Assembly (NCBI RefSeq): GCF_000237325.1
Contig: NC_017542.1
Location: 5,636,501-5,700,500 of the forward strand
DNA from: Paenibacillus polymyxa M1
Lineage (GTDB): Bacteria; Bacillota; Bacilli; Paenibacillales; Paenibacillaceae
Reading direction: 5' to 3'
DNA length: 64,000 nt
In this document: piece by piece, positions 26,754-35,903 of the stretch
Position numbering within the stretch: the stretch's first letter is position 1
Layout: every line of letters starts with the position of its first letter
Translations under genes and position numbers: made by a program
Notes under the pieces: model-generated
Told to the model about the DNA's origin: nothing
The model's database searches: none
The model's input: the letters and a program-made list of their open reading frames with translations, nothing else

Positions 26754-28043
26754 ATGTTGGATATCAAATGGATCAGAGAGCATCAAGAGCAAGTTCAGAG
26801 AGCAGCAGACGACAAAGGAATACAGGTATCGGTCGCAGAACTGTTAACCCTGGATGATCGGAGAAAGCAGTTGCTTCAGGAAGTAGAACAGCTTCGTCAG
26901 ACACGCAATCAGTGCAGTCAGGATATCGGGGCACTGATTCATACCGGAAAGAATGAACAGGCGGAACGGGCTAAGCGGCAGGTTAAAGAAATTAACGGAC
27001 GACTAGATCTTATGGAAGTTCCGCAACAGGAAGTAGAGGAACAGTTTCAACAGCTTTTGCTTCTGATGCCTAATATCGTATCGCCAGATACGCCATGGGG
27101 AAGAACGGATGAAGATAATGTAGAATTGGAGCGGGTCGGGACGATACCCGAATTCGGATTTGAACCCAAGGATCACATGACGCTCGGCCAGCTTCACAAC
27201 CTGATCGACGTGCATCGCGGTGTCAAAACGGCCGGTACCCGTAACTACTATCTGACGGGGGCTGGGGTGGCGTTGCACCGGGCTGTGCAGCAGCTTGCTG
27301 TTGATCTGCTAAGCGAACGAGGATTTCAGCTGCTGGACGTTCCATTAATGGTACGCTCCGAGGCAATGCGCAGCACTGGCTTTTTCCCGCTTGGATTGGA
27401 TCAGACGTACCGTATCGCAGGGGAGGATCAATGGCTTGTAGGCACCTCGGAAGTTCCGCTGGTCTCGTATTACAGCGGAGAAATTGTGGACGTTACAGAC
27501 CCGATTCGGCTGGCGGCGGTATCCGTATGCTTCCGCAACGAGGTCGGCTCGGCCGGAAGGGACGTTCACGGACTGTATCGTGTGCACCAGTTTGCCAAGG
27601 TGGAGCAGGTCATCATCTGTGAGGCGAGCTTGGACGCTTCAGAGCAGATGTTTCAGGAAATTACGCGTAATGCGGAAGATCTGCTTCAACTGTTGGAGCT
27701 GCCTTACCGCAAGATGGCTGTCTGTACAGGCGATATGTCGCAAAAAACCTACAAGCAGGTGGACATTGAGACATGGATGCCTAGTCGACAGGCTTACGGC
27801 GAAACACACTCGTCGTCCCAGCTGCTTGATTTTCAGGCGCGTCGTTCCAACATCCGGTACCGTAACGCGGACGGCAAGCTTCAATATTGTTACACACTCA
27901 ACAATACAGCGGTCGCTTCGCCTCGGATCTTGATCCCGCTGCTAGAGCATCACCAACAAGAGGACGGTTCGATCCGCATTCCAGAAGCTTTACGCCAGTA
28001 TATGCCGCAGCATATGGATTTTTTGCGTGTGCCCACGTCATGA
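26754..28043 (+). CDS. serS: Seryl-tRNA synthetase, divergent paralogue-like, 429 aa
   Basis: Class II synthetase that charges tRNA-Ser with serine. It has the N-terminal antiparallel coiled-coil arm (about 1-105), motif 2 FRNEVGSAGRDVHGLYRVHQF and motif 3 region PRILIPLLEHH, plus the family's QARR. Several normally invariant positions differ: TSEVPLVSYYSGE instead of TAEVP..., YGETHSSSQ instead of YREISSCSN, and TLNNTAVASPR instead of TLNGSGLAVGR. This suggests a second, specialised SerS rather than the housekeeping copy. The start at 26754 has AAGGAG 9 nt upstream. It is preceded by a T-box leader and followed by a strong bidirectional terminator. Confidence 0.88.
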   Translation: MLDIKWIREHQEQVQRAADDKGIQVSVAELLTLDDRRKQLLQEVEQLRQTRNQCSQDIGALIHTGKNEQAERAKRQVKEINGRLDLMEVPQQEVEEQFQQLLLLMPNIVSPDTPWGRTDEDNVELERVGTIPEFGFEPKDHMTLGQLHNLIDVHRGVKTAGTRNYYLTGAGVALHRAVQQLAVDLLSERGFQLLDVPLMVRSEAMRSTGFFPLGLDQTYRIAGEDQWLVGTSEVPLVSYYSGEIVDVTDPIRLAAVSVCFRNEVGSAGRDVHGLYRVHQFAKVEQVIICEASLDASEQMFQEITRNAEDLLQLLELPYRKMAVCTGDMSQKTYKQVDIETWMPSRQAYGETHSSSQLLDFQARRSNIRYRNADGKLQYCYTLNNTAVASPRILIPLLEHHQQEDGSIRIPEALRQYMPQHMDFLRVPTS

Positions 28044-28111
28044 AAATATGGGCACACTCTGAAGAAGCGTAGAGACAAATGAGTAGGATTTCCTCACAGT
28101 AATAAACAACA

Positions 28112-28147
28112 AAAAAGACGAAGGACAACGATCCTTCGTCTTTTTTT
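28112..28147. terminator. Bidirectional terminator between serS and hmp
   Basis: A6-GACGAAGGA...TCCTTCGTC-T7: perfect stem with 6-nt loop, U-rich on both strands. Confidence 0.9.
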
Positions 28148-28153
28148 AATGTC

Positions 28154-29383
28154 TCACTGCGCTTCTGCTTCCCATGCACTGGCAGGACCAAAAAATTCAT
28201 AGTGGATATCCGATGCAGGGATATTCCACTCCTTCAACAGGCCGTATACCGATTGCATGAATCCCACAGGGCCGCAAAAGTAATATTGGGCATTACGTTC
28301 CGGTATTACGGATTGCAGCCAAGCCAGATCCAAACGTCCTTCCTTGTGAAAAGCCTGGGCTAGACGATCCTGCTCGGTTGGTCTGCTGTAGCACCACCGA
28401 ACGGCCGCCTGTGCATGTGTGGCGACCAGCTTTTCCACCTCATTACGCAGAGCATGGTTATCTCCGTTGACCGCTGCGTGGACAAAGGTGACGGGCCGAT
28501 CTGGAGCAGACTTCACCAAGGAAGCCAACATACTGACCATCGGGGTTAGCCCGACTCCACCGCTAATCAATACAACAGGTCTGCGATCTGTCTGATCCAG
28601 CGTAAAATCACCCGCAGGTGCAGACACCCGCAGCACATCGCCCTCCTGCACCTGCTCATGCAGATACACAGATACTTTACCCGCTGGGCGAGACCCGACG
28701 GCGTCCTCGCGTTTTACGGATATCCGGTAGTAAGGTTGGCCCGGTGCATCGGAAAGGCTATACTGACGGATGTGGGTGTTATGTTCACCCGGGATCTGCA
28801 TCTGCAGACTGATATATTGCCCAGGCTCGAATGCAGGCAGCACCTGTCCATCCTGCGGCACCAGATAAAAGGACGTAATCTGGTCGCTTTCCTTAACCTT
28901 TTTCTGCACAACAAAGTTCTTGAAGTCTGACCAGCCTCCCTGCTGCTGTTCAGCGTTCTTGTACATTTCAGCTTCCACATCTATAAATACATTCGCAATC
29001 ACACCATAGGCTTCGGCCCATGCGTTGATGATCTCATCTGTTGCTGCATCCCCTAGCACGTCCTTGATCGCAGCGAGCAGATATTTCCCGACGATAGGAT
29101 AATGCTCTGGCTTAATCCCCAAACTACGATGCTTATGTGCAATCTGACGTACCACCGGAAGAATTTCCTCCAGACGGTCAATGTGCTGTGCAGCCGCATA
29201 TACAGCATTGGCCAACGCACCTTGTTGACGCCCTTGCTTCTGATTCGCGTGATTAAATATATTGAGAAGCTCGGGATGGGCCTCGAACATCATCTGGTAA
29301 AAACGCTTGGTGATCGTAGTTCCGTGTACCTCCAAAACAGGTACAGTCGATTTAATCGTTGCAATGGTTTGCTCACTTAACAT
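28154..29383 (-). CDS. hmp: Flavohemoprotein, nitric oxide dioxygenase, 409 aa
   Basis: Detoxifies NO to nitrate using O2 and NAD(P)H. Domains: globin (1-145, opening LSEQTIATIKSTVPVLEVHG, with the proximal-His region), FAD-binding (about 155-265, RQYSLSDAPG) and NAD-binding (about 270-400, GGVGLTPMVSML and CGPVGFM). Length is normal for Hmp. AAGAGGG lies 7 nt before the ATG. Upstream is a well-placed Fnr-type promoter, implying induction when oxygen is low. It stands alone and is convergent with serS. Confidence 0.95.
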   Translation of the reverse strand: MLSEQTIATIKSTVPVLEVHGTTITKRFYQMMFEAHPELLNIFNHANQKQGRQQGALANAVYAAAQHIDRLEEILPVVRQIAHKHRSLGIKPEHYPIVGKYLLAAIKDVLGDAATDEIINAWAEAYGVIANVFIDVEAEMYKNAEQQQGGWSDFKNFVVQKKVKESDQITSFYLVPQDGQVLPAFEPGQYISLQMQIPGEHNTHIRQYSLSDAPGQPYYRISVKREDAVGSRPAGKVSVYLHEQVQEGDVLRVSAPAGDFTLDQTDRRPVVLISGGVGLTPMVSMLASLVKSAPDRPVTFVHAAVNGDNHALRNEVEKLVATHAQAAVRWCYSRPTEQDRLAQAFHKEGRLDLAWLQSVIPERNAQYYFCGPVGFMQSVYGLLKEWNIPASDIHYEFFGPASAWEAEAQ

Positions 29384-29467
29384 CGTAGTATCCCTCTTCT
29401 CTCCAAAATAAGATGAACAATAGTTGTTATTAACATAGTTCCCTTTTGTTAACCCTCAATTAAAGCA

Positions 29468-29510
29468 AGTATACCCACATAAAGCAATCGTTTATGTGAT
29501 TCCAGTCACT
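29468..29510 (-). promoter_or_regulatory. Fnr box and promoter of hmp
   Basis: TGTGA-N6-TCACT at 29495-29510 equals the B. subtilis Fnr consensus. A TATACT -10 (29473-29468) puts the start near 29461, so the box is centred at -41.5, the class II activator position. Between the start and hmp there is a small AACAA-TAG-TTGTT palindrome (about 29416-29428). Confidence 0.7.
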
Positions 29511-29676
29511 TTAAATTTGAAATAATTCATGAACGTGTCAATGACAAAGCGCACAATCACAAACAATTCTGATATAAGTGACGAGCTTCCCTATATACCT
29601 ATTTCGTATGTAATGATCAAATTTGTTCTTTCTTCTAACAGCAGTTTACCATTCTAAAGACTTCAATTTATTCCAC

Positions 29677-29704
29677 TTGTAAACGCTTCCAATTAAGATA
29701 AAAT
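29677..29704 (+). promoter_or_regulatory. Promoter with cre site upstream of the GH43 gene
   Basis: TTGTAA (29677-29682), 16-bp spacer, TAAAAT (29699-29704). Positions 29677-29691 match the cre consensus WTGNAANCGNWNNCW fully, starting on the -35, so CcpA repression is expected. Confidence 0.7.
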
Positions 29705-29771
29705 CAAAGATGAGGTGCCGGACAAGCCCTTCTGGCCCATCCTATCCGTGTTAAAGGAGGCAGATGATATC

Positions 29772-31313
29772 GTGAAGTGGATCAGCAACAGCAAATCGTT
29801 AGCCGCATGGATTTGTATTATACTCGCAGTGGTCGGTGCAGGTCTTCAACCTGATGCGGTACATGCCAATACTACAGGCGTTACGCAAGCAACCTATGGG
29901 AGCGAGATGAACCCATCGCTGAATGGTATAGACGCCGCTAATGCAGAACTTTCCTTGAATGCAATAGCAAGCACAGCCATTACGAACGGAACAGATTGGA
30001 AAGACACCGCAGGTAACCCGATTCAGGCAAACAGCGGAAATATCCTAAAAGTAGGCTCCACTTATTATTGGTACGGCGAGCATGCCGAAAACTGGAAATT
30101 TGAAAAAGTGAACGTATACACCTCGACCGATTTGAAAAATTGGTCCTTCCGCAGTAGTATTCTCACCAAAGATTCCGCCCCTGAGCTGAATTCAAGCAAA
30201 ATTGAGCGTCCCAAAGTCATTTACAACAAATCCACCGGAAAATATGTATTATGGGCACACTATGAAAATGGCACGGATTACTCACTCGGTCGCGTAGCTG
30301 TCGCTACCAGCGATACACCCGACGGGAATTTTACTTACCAAGGCAGCTTCCGCCCGCTGAATTATGAGTCTCGTGATATGACGGTATTTACGGATACTGA
30401 CGGTAGCGGCTACCTCATTACAGCTTCCCGTAAAAATGGCGGCGCCAACGATACGATGGCAATCTTCAAGCTGACGGCCGATTATACAGGTGTGCAGTCG
30501 TTCGTTGGCTGGATTTTTGAAAATGGCTATCGTGAAGCCCCCGCTGTTGTGAAAAAGAATAACACCTACTACCTGTTTACCTCACAGGCATCCGGCTGGT
30601 ATCCGAATCAGGGTGCTTATGCAACCGCCAGCTCCATGACTGGAAGCTGGTCTGCTTTGTCGCCTTTCGGAGATCCGGCGGCTTATGGCTCGCAAATCCA
30701 CTCCATCGCCACAATTACAGGCAGCACTGGAACCAGCTACATCTATATGGGCGACCGCTGGAACCCGCTCAATCTGAGCGATCACAAATTCATCTGGTTG
30801 CCACTGACCTTGAATGACTCCAATAAAACGGCTACTCTGAACTGGTACAGTAGTTGGGATCTGGATGCTGCCACAGGCAAGGTCATCCTGCCGTCTCTTG
30901 TGAATCACGCGCAAGGCAAAACGGCGACTGCCAGCTCAGCCGCATCCGCTTCTCCAGCTTCACTGGCGAACGATGGCAATCCCCAAACCTCATGGAAAGC
31001 TACATCTGCATCCTGGCCTGCATGGTGGCAGGTCGATTTGGGCAGTACCAAGACGATTAGCGAAGTGGATATTTCATGGTTTATGTACAAAGGATCTGAA
31101 GCATATTATAAGTATAAAATCGAATATAGTACGGATGGTGTTCATTATTCCACCATTGACCGCACAAGCAATACCACATATGGCTTTACCAGTGACAAAG
31201 TTAACTTCCAAGCCCGTTACGTGCGCATCAATCTTGTTAATGCGGTGTTATTTAATAATCCAAACAACTGGTACACCCCAACGGTGCATGAAGTCAGGTT
31301 GCTTGGTCATTAA
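29772..31313 (+). CDS. Secreted GH43 glycosidase (galactanase-like) with C-terminal F5/8-type CBM, 513 aa
   Basis: Extracellular side-chain or galactan-degrading enzyme. The signal peptide (WISNSKSLAAWICIILAVVG..AVHA) is followed by a five-bladed propeller (about 60-330: IQANSGNILKVGSTYYWYGEH, ERPKVIYNKSTGKYVLWAHYE, REAPAVVKKNNTYYLF) resembling the exo-beta-1,3-galactanase branch of GH43, then a discoidin-like module (about 345-513: QTSWKATSASWPAWWQVDLG; VHEVRLLGH). The GTG at 29772 is taken as start, with AGGAGG 11 nt upstream; codons before it read as leader. It has a cre-controlled promoter and is a monocistronic unit with a hairpin after it. Confidence 0.85.
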   Translation: MKWISNSKSLAAWICIILAVVGAGLQPDAVHANTTGVTQATYGSEMNPSLNGIDAANAELSLNAIASTAITNGTDWKDTAGNPIQANSGNILKVGSTYYWYGEHAENWKFEKVNVYTSTDLKNWSFRSSILTKDSAPELNSSKIERPKVIYNKSTGKYVLWAHYENGTDYSLGRVAVATSDTPDGNFTYQGSFRPLNYESRDMTVFTDTDGSGYLITASRKNGGANDTMAIFKLTADYTGVQSFVGWIFENGYREAPAVVKKNNTYYLFTSQASGWYPNQGAYATASSMTGSWSALSPFGDPAAYGSQIHSIATITGSTGTSYIYMGDRWNPLNLSDHKFIWLPLTLNDSNKTATLNWYSSWDLDAATGKVILPSLVNHAQGKTATASSAASASPASLANDGNPQTSWKATSASWPAWWQVDLGSTKTISEVDISWFMYKGSEAYYKYKIEYSTDGVHYSTIDRTSNTTYGFTSDKVNFQARYVRINLVNAVLFNNPNNWYTPTVHEVRLLGH

Positions 31314-31335
31314 CTTGCTTCATTAAAAAAGAACA

Positions 31336-31372
31336 GGCAGGAGAATCCCATATTAGATAGGCTTCTTCTGCC
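31336..31372. terminator. Terminator between GH43 and the GntR regulator
   Basis: 10-bp stem with one wobble (arms 31336-31345 and 31363-31372), A-rich on the left, T-rich on the right; usable from either side. Confidence 0.6.
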
Positions 31373-31407
31373 ATGTTTGCTTTACCACCTGTTTCGTACT
31401 CATTCGC

Positions 31408-32118
31408 TCAACGTATCCGATTTACTGTGGTAAACACAAATTTATCATACCGATGCCGTGAGAATGAGTATTCAAACGGTATACCCGTATCCAGATAACC
31501 TACCTGCTCAATTTCTAAAACCGGATCATCCGCACCACAATCCAAATGTTCCCAATCTAGCTCGGTCGACTTGGACGCACGGATGGTACGATGTGAACTG
31601 ACAATATTAAGGCCCAGCTCCTCCTTAATATGTTTGTACACTGAGCCGTGCAACACCTGCTCGGTAATACCGCTGATCAGCTTGGTAGGCATGTATGTGC
31701 GCTCTATCACATACGGCTCTCCTTCTACAATACGCAGACGGACTACATGATACACAGGAGAATTGGCATCAATAAATAGATGCGCCGCTACCTCTTCAGA
31801 TGGAAATTGAACGTCAAAGGCTATGATTTTACTTTTGATTTCTTTCCCGCGCAGTACGTTGGTCAGCCCCAGCATTTCATTCACAACGACATTAACCGGA
31901 CCATTGTAGACCGATTTGACGATAAAGGTTCCGTGTCCTCTTTTACGATTCAACAGCCCTTCCGACACCAATGTATCCAATGCCCTCTTAATCGTCATCC
32001 GACTTACCCGGAACTCACTGGCCAGTGAAATTTCATCGGGGATCGGATCATCACTGCTATAGGTCTTATCTATAATACGCTTCTTGACCTCTTGTGCAAT
32101 CCGTTGGTATTTATTCAT
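31408..32118 (-). CDS. GntR-family regulator with UTRA ligand domain, 236 aa
   Basis: Winged-helix N-terminus (1-70: YQRIAQEVKKRIIDKTYSSDD, SRMTIKRALDTLVSEGLLNRKRGHGTFIV) and a C-terminal UTRA sugar-phosphate-binding domain (about 85-230, VYHVVRLRIVEGEPYVIERTYMP). It follows the PTS/6-phospho-beta-glucosidase operon on the same strand after a strong terminator, so it is the likely repressor, released by a phosphorylated glucoside (inference from LicR/BglR/TreR-type relatives). AGGTGG lies 7 nt before the ATG. Confidence 0.88.
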   Translation of the reverse strand: MNKYQRIAQEVKKRIIDKTYSSDDPIPDEISLASEFRVSRMTIKRALDTLVSEGLLNRKRGHGTFIVKSVYNGPVNVVVNEMLGLTNVLRGKEIKSKIIAFDVQFPSEEVAAHLFIDANSPVYHVVRLRIVEGEPYVIERTYMPTKLISGITEQVLHGSVYKHIKEELGLNIVSSHRTIRASKSTELDWEHLDCGADDPVLEIEQVGYLDTGIPFEYSFSRHRYDKFVFTTVNRIR

Positions 32119-32222
32119 CTGTCTACCACCTGTACTAAAATTTGTTTTATGTCAGCATTTTACCAAAAACATCGGTAGCGCTGGTTCTTTTGGTTCTGCA
32201 GGCGGGGACATCGAGGTATTAT

Positions 32223-32240
32223 GGTATAAGTAAGTATACC
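32223..32240 (-). promoter_or_regulatory. Inverted repeat upstream of the GntR gene, candidate operator
   Basis: GGTATA-N6-TATACC, perfect 6-bp arms, about 105-120 bp upstream of the regulator start; possible autoregulatory site. Confidence 0.4.
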
Positions 32241-32291
32241 GAACAATATACTTTCTCACCAGCAGTATACAGGGGAACTTGGCTCGGTGAT

Positions 32292-32317
32292 AAAAAAAGG
32301 TGGTCCAGAGGACCACC
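32292..32317 (-). terminator. Terminator after the PTS/GH1 operon
   Basis: GGTGGTCC/GGACCACC with a 3-nt loop, followed on the minus strand by seven T. Confidence 0.92.
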
Positions 32318-32324
32318 CACCACC

Positions 32325-33749
32325 TTAGAATCCGTTATTTTCGATCACTTGCTTGAACCAGTGCCCACTCTGTTTAACGGATCTTTTGCCTTCGTTCTGA
32401 AGGTCGACAGATACGAAGCCATAGCGATTTTTATAAGCGTTCGTCCAGGACCAGTTGTCCATAAATGTCCATAAGTGATAACCTTTTACATTGGAGCCTT
32501 CTGAGATGGCACGTTGGACCCATTTGAGATGCTCACGGATAAAATCAATGCGATAGTCATCATGGATCATGCCGTTCTCATCCCTGAATTTTTCCTCGCC
32601 TTGAACACCCATTCCGTTTTCTGATATGAAGCATTCAATGTTTCCATAATTCTCCCTGACGTTGGTCAGAATGTCGTAAATGCCCTTCTCATAAATCTCC
32701 CAGCCTCGCATCTCATTCATCTTACGACCAGGCATGGCGTAATAATCGAAGAATCGTTCCGGCACAAAAGGCGCATCTGGATTCGGAAGACTTTCGCGAG
32801 CCTTGACTCTGCGCGGCTGATAATAGTTAATCCCCAGCAGGTCCACAGTGCCTTGACGTATAATCTCCCGGTCTCCGTCTTCCATGTTTGGTACGAATCC
32901 CTCTTGGCGTAACAACTTTACGAGCAAAGGATTAAATTCTCCCGTCACAGATGGGTCTAAAAAGGAACGGTTAAAGAACGCATCGCATATTTCAGCAGCC
33001 TGCACGTCTGCAGGGTGCTGACTACGCGGATAAGTTGGCGTCAGGTTCAAAATAATACCAATTTTGCCCTTATAACCGCCTTCTTTGTAAGCCTTAATGG
33101 CACTCGCGCTCGATAGCAGGGTATGATATCCCACCTGTACAGCTTTCCCGAAATCCACTTCATTTGGATAGTGGAAATCGTACAGATAGCCGCCTTCCAC
33201 CGGGACAATCGGCTCGTTATGTGTAAACCATTTGGCTACACGATCCCCGAATAGCTCAAAGCAAGTGTTAGTGTAATCCACGTAAGCTTCGACCGTCTCC
33301 CGGTTTACCCAGCCTCCTTTTTCCTGTAAAGCCATCGGCAAATCAAAATGATACAGATTCACAAACGGCTCAATCCCCGCCTCATGCAACTCTGCAATGA
33401 CGGCATTATAGAATTGAACCGCCTTCTGGTTCAATTCACCTCTTCCTGCTGGAAACAGGCGTGACCAGGAAATGGAGAACCGGAAGGAGTTATGGCCAAG
33501 CTCTTTCATGAGTGCAATATCTTCTTTGTAACGAGTATAGAAGCGGGATGTATCGCCAGGTCCCACCCCGTCATAAAAACGGTTTGGCTCCTGTTCAAAC
33601 CAATAATCCCAGATGTTCGGTCCTTTTCCGTCTCCCTCCACGGTTCCTTCTGTCTGGGTCGCCGAGGCTGATGAGCCCCACCAGAAGTCGGATGGAAAAC
33701 AGTATTGAATGGCTTGCTGCTCTGTATCTTTCATTTCGGTATGATTCAC
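32325..33749 (-). CDS. GH1 6-phospho-beta-glucosidase, 474 aa
   Basis: Cytoplasmic enzyme hydrolysing phosphorylated cellobiose or aryl-beta-glucosides delivered by the PTS. The TIM-barrel GH1 signatures are present: FPSDFWWGSSASATQTEG at the N-terminus, acid/base Glu in THNEPIVP and nucleophile Glu in FISENGMG. Length is typical. The GTG at 33749 has AGGAG 7 nt upstream. It is the last gene of the IIB-IIA-IIC-GH1 operon, closed by a strong terminator just after its stop. The phospho-form preference is inferred from the PTS context. Confidence 0.93.
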   Translation of the reverse strand: MNHTEMKDTEQQAIQYCFPSDFWWGSSASATQTEGTVEGDGKGPNIWDYWFEQEPNRFYDGVGPGDTSRFYTRYKEDIALMKELGHNSFRFSISWSRLFPAGRGELNQKAVQFYNAVIAELHEAGIEPFVNLYHFDLPMALQEKGGWVNRETVEAYVDYTNTCFELFGDRVAKWFTHNEPIVPVEGGYLYDFHYPNEVDFGKAVQVGYHTLLSSASAIKAYKEGGYKGKIGIILNLTPTYPRSQHPADVQAAEICDAFFNRSFLDPSVTGEFNPLLVKLLRQEGFVPNMEDGDREIIRQGTVDLLGINYYQPRRVKARESLPNPDAPFVPERFFDYYAMPGRKMNEMRGWEIYEKGIYDILTNVRENYGNIECFISENGMGVQGEEKFRDENGMIHDDYRIDFIREHLKWVQRAISEGSNVKGYHLWTFMDNWSWTNAYKNRYGFVSVDLQNEGKRSVKQSGHWFKQVIENNGF

Positions 33750-33805
33750 AGCTCTACTCCTCTCTCTTTTGCAATGAATAAGCCGCTAGTTCAGGCTCAT
33801 TCACA

Positions 33806-35134
33806 CTACATTCCAACAGTTTGATCCTTACCTGCAATGGCTGCTTGGTTAATCTCCTCTTCCTGCTCTTTACGGACGTTCATTCGATCAATAAATTTCA
33901 GGAATGGGAACCAAATGACAAAAACGACAGCCATATTAAACAACTGCAGTACGCCTCCCATTAGAGATCCCGTAGCCATCATTCCACTAAAGAACAACGG
34001 CATCGTCCAAGGGACCTGTATTCCGTTAGGCGGTGGTACAAGCCCGGTGGACATCGCGAAGTAAGTAATCAGCGTAACGATCATTGGAGCAATGACCCAT
34101 GGGACAAAAATAAGCGGATTCATCACAATCGGCAAACCGAAAATGACGGGTTCATTGACATTGAATAGACCTGGTCCAATGGCCAACTTACTGACCTGCT
34201 TCAATTGCTTGCTCTTTAGAAAGATCAGAATCGTGAGCACGACTGCCAGTGTCATACCTGTACCACCGATACCTACGGTATAAATATCCACAAACTGCTT
34301 GGTGATAATATGCGGCAGTTCTGCTCCTTTGGAGTACGCTTCGTAGTTTTCAAGTGCCAGCGTATTCCAGATCGGTTCCATGACTGAGTTGATAATAATC
34401 TGACCATGAAGCCCAAAGAACCATAAAAGCTGAACAAAGAAAATAGCAATTAATGTAGGTATAATACCACTGCCCAAATGCACCAGAGGTGCCTGTACAG
34501 CATGATAAATCAGATCATGCAGGTTATTATGAAGAGTCAGTGTAACTACAACATTAACGATCAAAAATATGCCCAATGTGATACACGCCGGAAGCAAAGC
34601 GGCAAACGATTTGGCAACAGCTGGCGGAACGCCTGGAGGCATTTTGATAACAATGTTCCGCTGTGTCACTCTTCGATAAATTTCAGCAGCTATAAAAGCA
34701 ACGATCATGCCAAGGAACATGCCTTTGGCCCCAATCCGATCCAACGGAATGACACCAGCAATCGTGGCACCGTTTTCTTGTGTCAGCACAAATGGGGTGA
34801 GCATCAAGAAGCTGACCAACGCGATCATGCCGCCGAATATAGGCTCGACCTTATAACTTCGGGATAAATAATAGCCGATCCCGACAACTACGAATAAGGT
34901 CATGATGTTCAGGGTGGCACTCGGCGCAATGTTCAGCAGACTGTTAAAAGTCGCATAATTACCGTCCCCCATCCACCCTTTGAGAAACGGCAGATTGATA
35001 ATAACGACAATGATGGAGCCAAAAACTGTTAATGGAAATGACAACATAAATGCATCACGCAGTACAGTAAGATAGCGGTTGTTGTTCAGTTTACCGGCAA
35101 TAGGTATCAGTATCCGGCTTAATTTTTCAAACAA
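33806..35134 (-). CDS. PTS cellobiose/lichenan-type transporter subunit IIC, 442 aa
   Basis: Membrane channel of a lactose/cellobiose-family phosphotransferase system, with about ten spans. Family landmarks include NRYLTVLRDAFMLSFPLTVFGS near the start and FFGLHGQIIINSVMEPIW and FNVNEPVIFGLPIVMNP (the substrate-binding NEP motif). GAGG lies just before the ATG. Separate IIB and IIA genes precede it. It imports and phosphorylates beta-glucosides such as cellobiose for the following GH1 enzyme. Confidence 0.92.
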   Translation of the reverse strand: MFEKLSRILIPIAGKLNNNRYLTVLRDAFMLSFPLTVFGSIIVVIINLPFLKGWMGDGNYATFNSLLNIAPSATLNIMTLFVVVGIGYYLSRSYKVEPIFGGMIALVSFLMLTPFVLTQENGATIAGVIPLDRIGAKGMFLGMIVAFIAAEIYRRVTQRNIVIKMPPGVPPAVAKSFAALLPACITLGIFLIVNVVVTLTLHNNLHDLIYHAVQAPLVHLGSGIIPTLIAIFFVQLLWFFGLHGQIIINSVMEPIWNTLALENYEAYSKGAELPHIITKQFVDIYTVGIGGTGMTLAVVLTILIFLKSKQLKQVSKLAIGPGLFNVNEPVIFGLPIVMNPLIFVPWVIAPMIVTLITYFAMSTGLVPPPNGIQVPWTMPLFFSGMMATGSLMGGVLQLFNMAVVFVIWFPFLKFIDRMNVRKEQEEEINQAAIAGKDQTVGM

Positions 35135-35218
35135 AGCCTATTCCTCCCCGCGAAGTGACTTGCATCAATAGGGTTGCAAGCATTTCATGTCCCAAAATTC
35201 ACAATTTTACAGGTCCTG

Positions 35219-35551
35219 CTATAAACTTCTGGATTTGAACAGCTCCAGCAGTTCTTTAACCAGATCCTTCATGGTCACCGTGGACATCAGATGATCCTCG
35301 GCATGCATCAGAAGGAGCGAGAAGGGAGTTTGAGTACCTCCCGCTTCCTTCTTAACCATTTGAAAATGGATATCATGTGCAGCACGTAAATCTTGCTTGG
35401 CTTCTTTGAGCAGTTCGTCCGCACCTTCTACATTTTCATTTCGGTATTCAGTCAGCGCTTGAATTACTTTACTGCGAGCGCTTCCACTGTGAAGAATAAG
35501 TTGGAAACTAATTTGCTCTTCCGTCAGTTCAGCTATATTGATCTTATCCAT
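35219..35551 (-). CDS. PTS lactose/cellobiose-family subunit IIA, 110 aa
   Basis: Small helical phosphocarrier that takes phosphate from HPr and passes it to IIB. The active-site region LLLMHAEDHLMS carries the phospho-His (His83 or His87), and the three-helix pattern and length are typical. It overlaps the IIB gene by 8 bp, showing translational coupling, and is followed by IIC after 84 bp. Confidence 0.93.
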   Translation of the reverse strand: MDKINIAELTEEQISFQLILHSGSARSKVIQALTEYRNENVEGADELLKEAKQDLRAAHDIHFQMVKKEAGGTQTPFSLLLMHAEDHLMSTVTMKDLVKELLELFKSRSL

Positions 35552-35861
35552 TTTTGCGTTCCACCAGCTTTACGGCCTGTTCATAGGCTTTCTTACCGTC
35601 AACCATTCCGTAGGCCATCATGTCGATCACTTCTACATGAATACCATATTGAGATGCTTCCTTTTCCAGTTGTCCTTTAAGAAAACTCATTTGCGGGCCA
35701 ATCAATACCGCGTCAGCCTTAGCCATATCTTCTGCCGCCTGATCTTGACCTACTGCCCAAATTTCAGCCTCATCTCCAATGGACTTAGCATATTCCTGCA
35801 TCTTGGTAACCAGCAAACTTGTAGACATACCTGAGCTGCACGCCAGTAAAATTTTCTTCAT
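35544..35861 (-). CDS. PTS lactose/cellobiose-family subunit IIB, 105 aa
   Basis: Cytoplasmic sugar-phosphorylating subunit. The P-loop KKILLACSSGMSTSLLVTKM contains the phospho-Cys8. It is the first gene of the operon, with AAGGA 6 nt before the ATG. The promoter region upstream carries a TATAAT -10, a long palindrome over the -35 and a near-perfect cre site. Confidence 0.93.
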   Translation of the reverse strand: MKKILLACSSGMSTSLLVTKMQEYAKSIGDEAEIWAVGQDQAAEDMAKADAVLIGPQMSFLKGQLEKEASQYGIHVEVIDMMAYGMVDGKKAYEQAVKLVERKNG

Positions 35862-35903
35862 GATTATTCCTTCCCTTCAAGGTCTGATTGGATGATAACT
35901 ACT

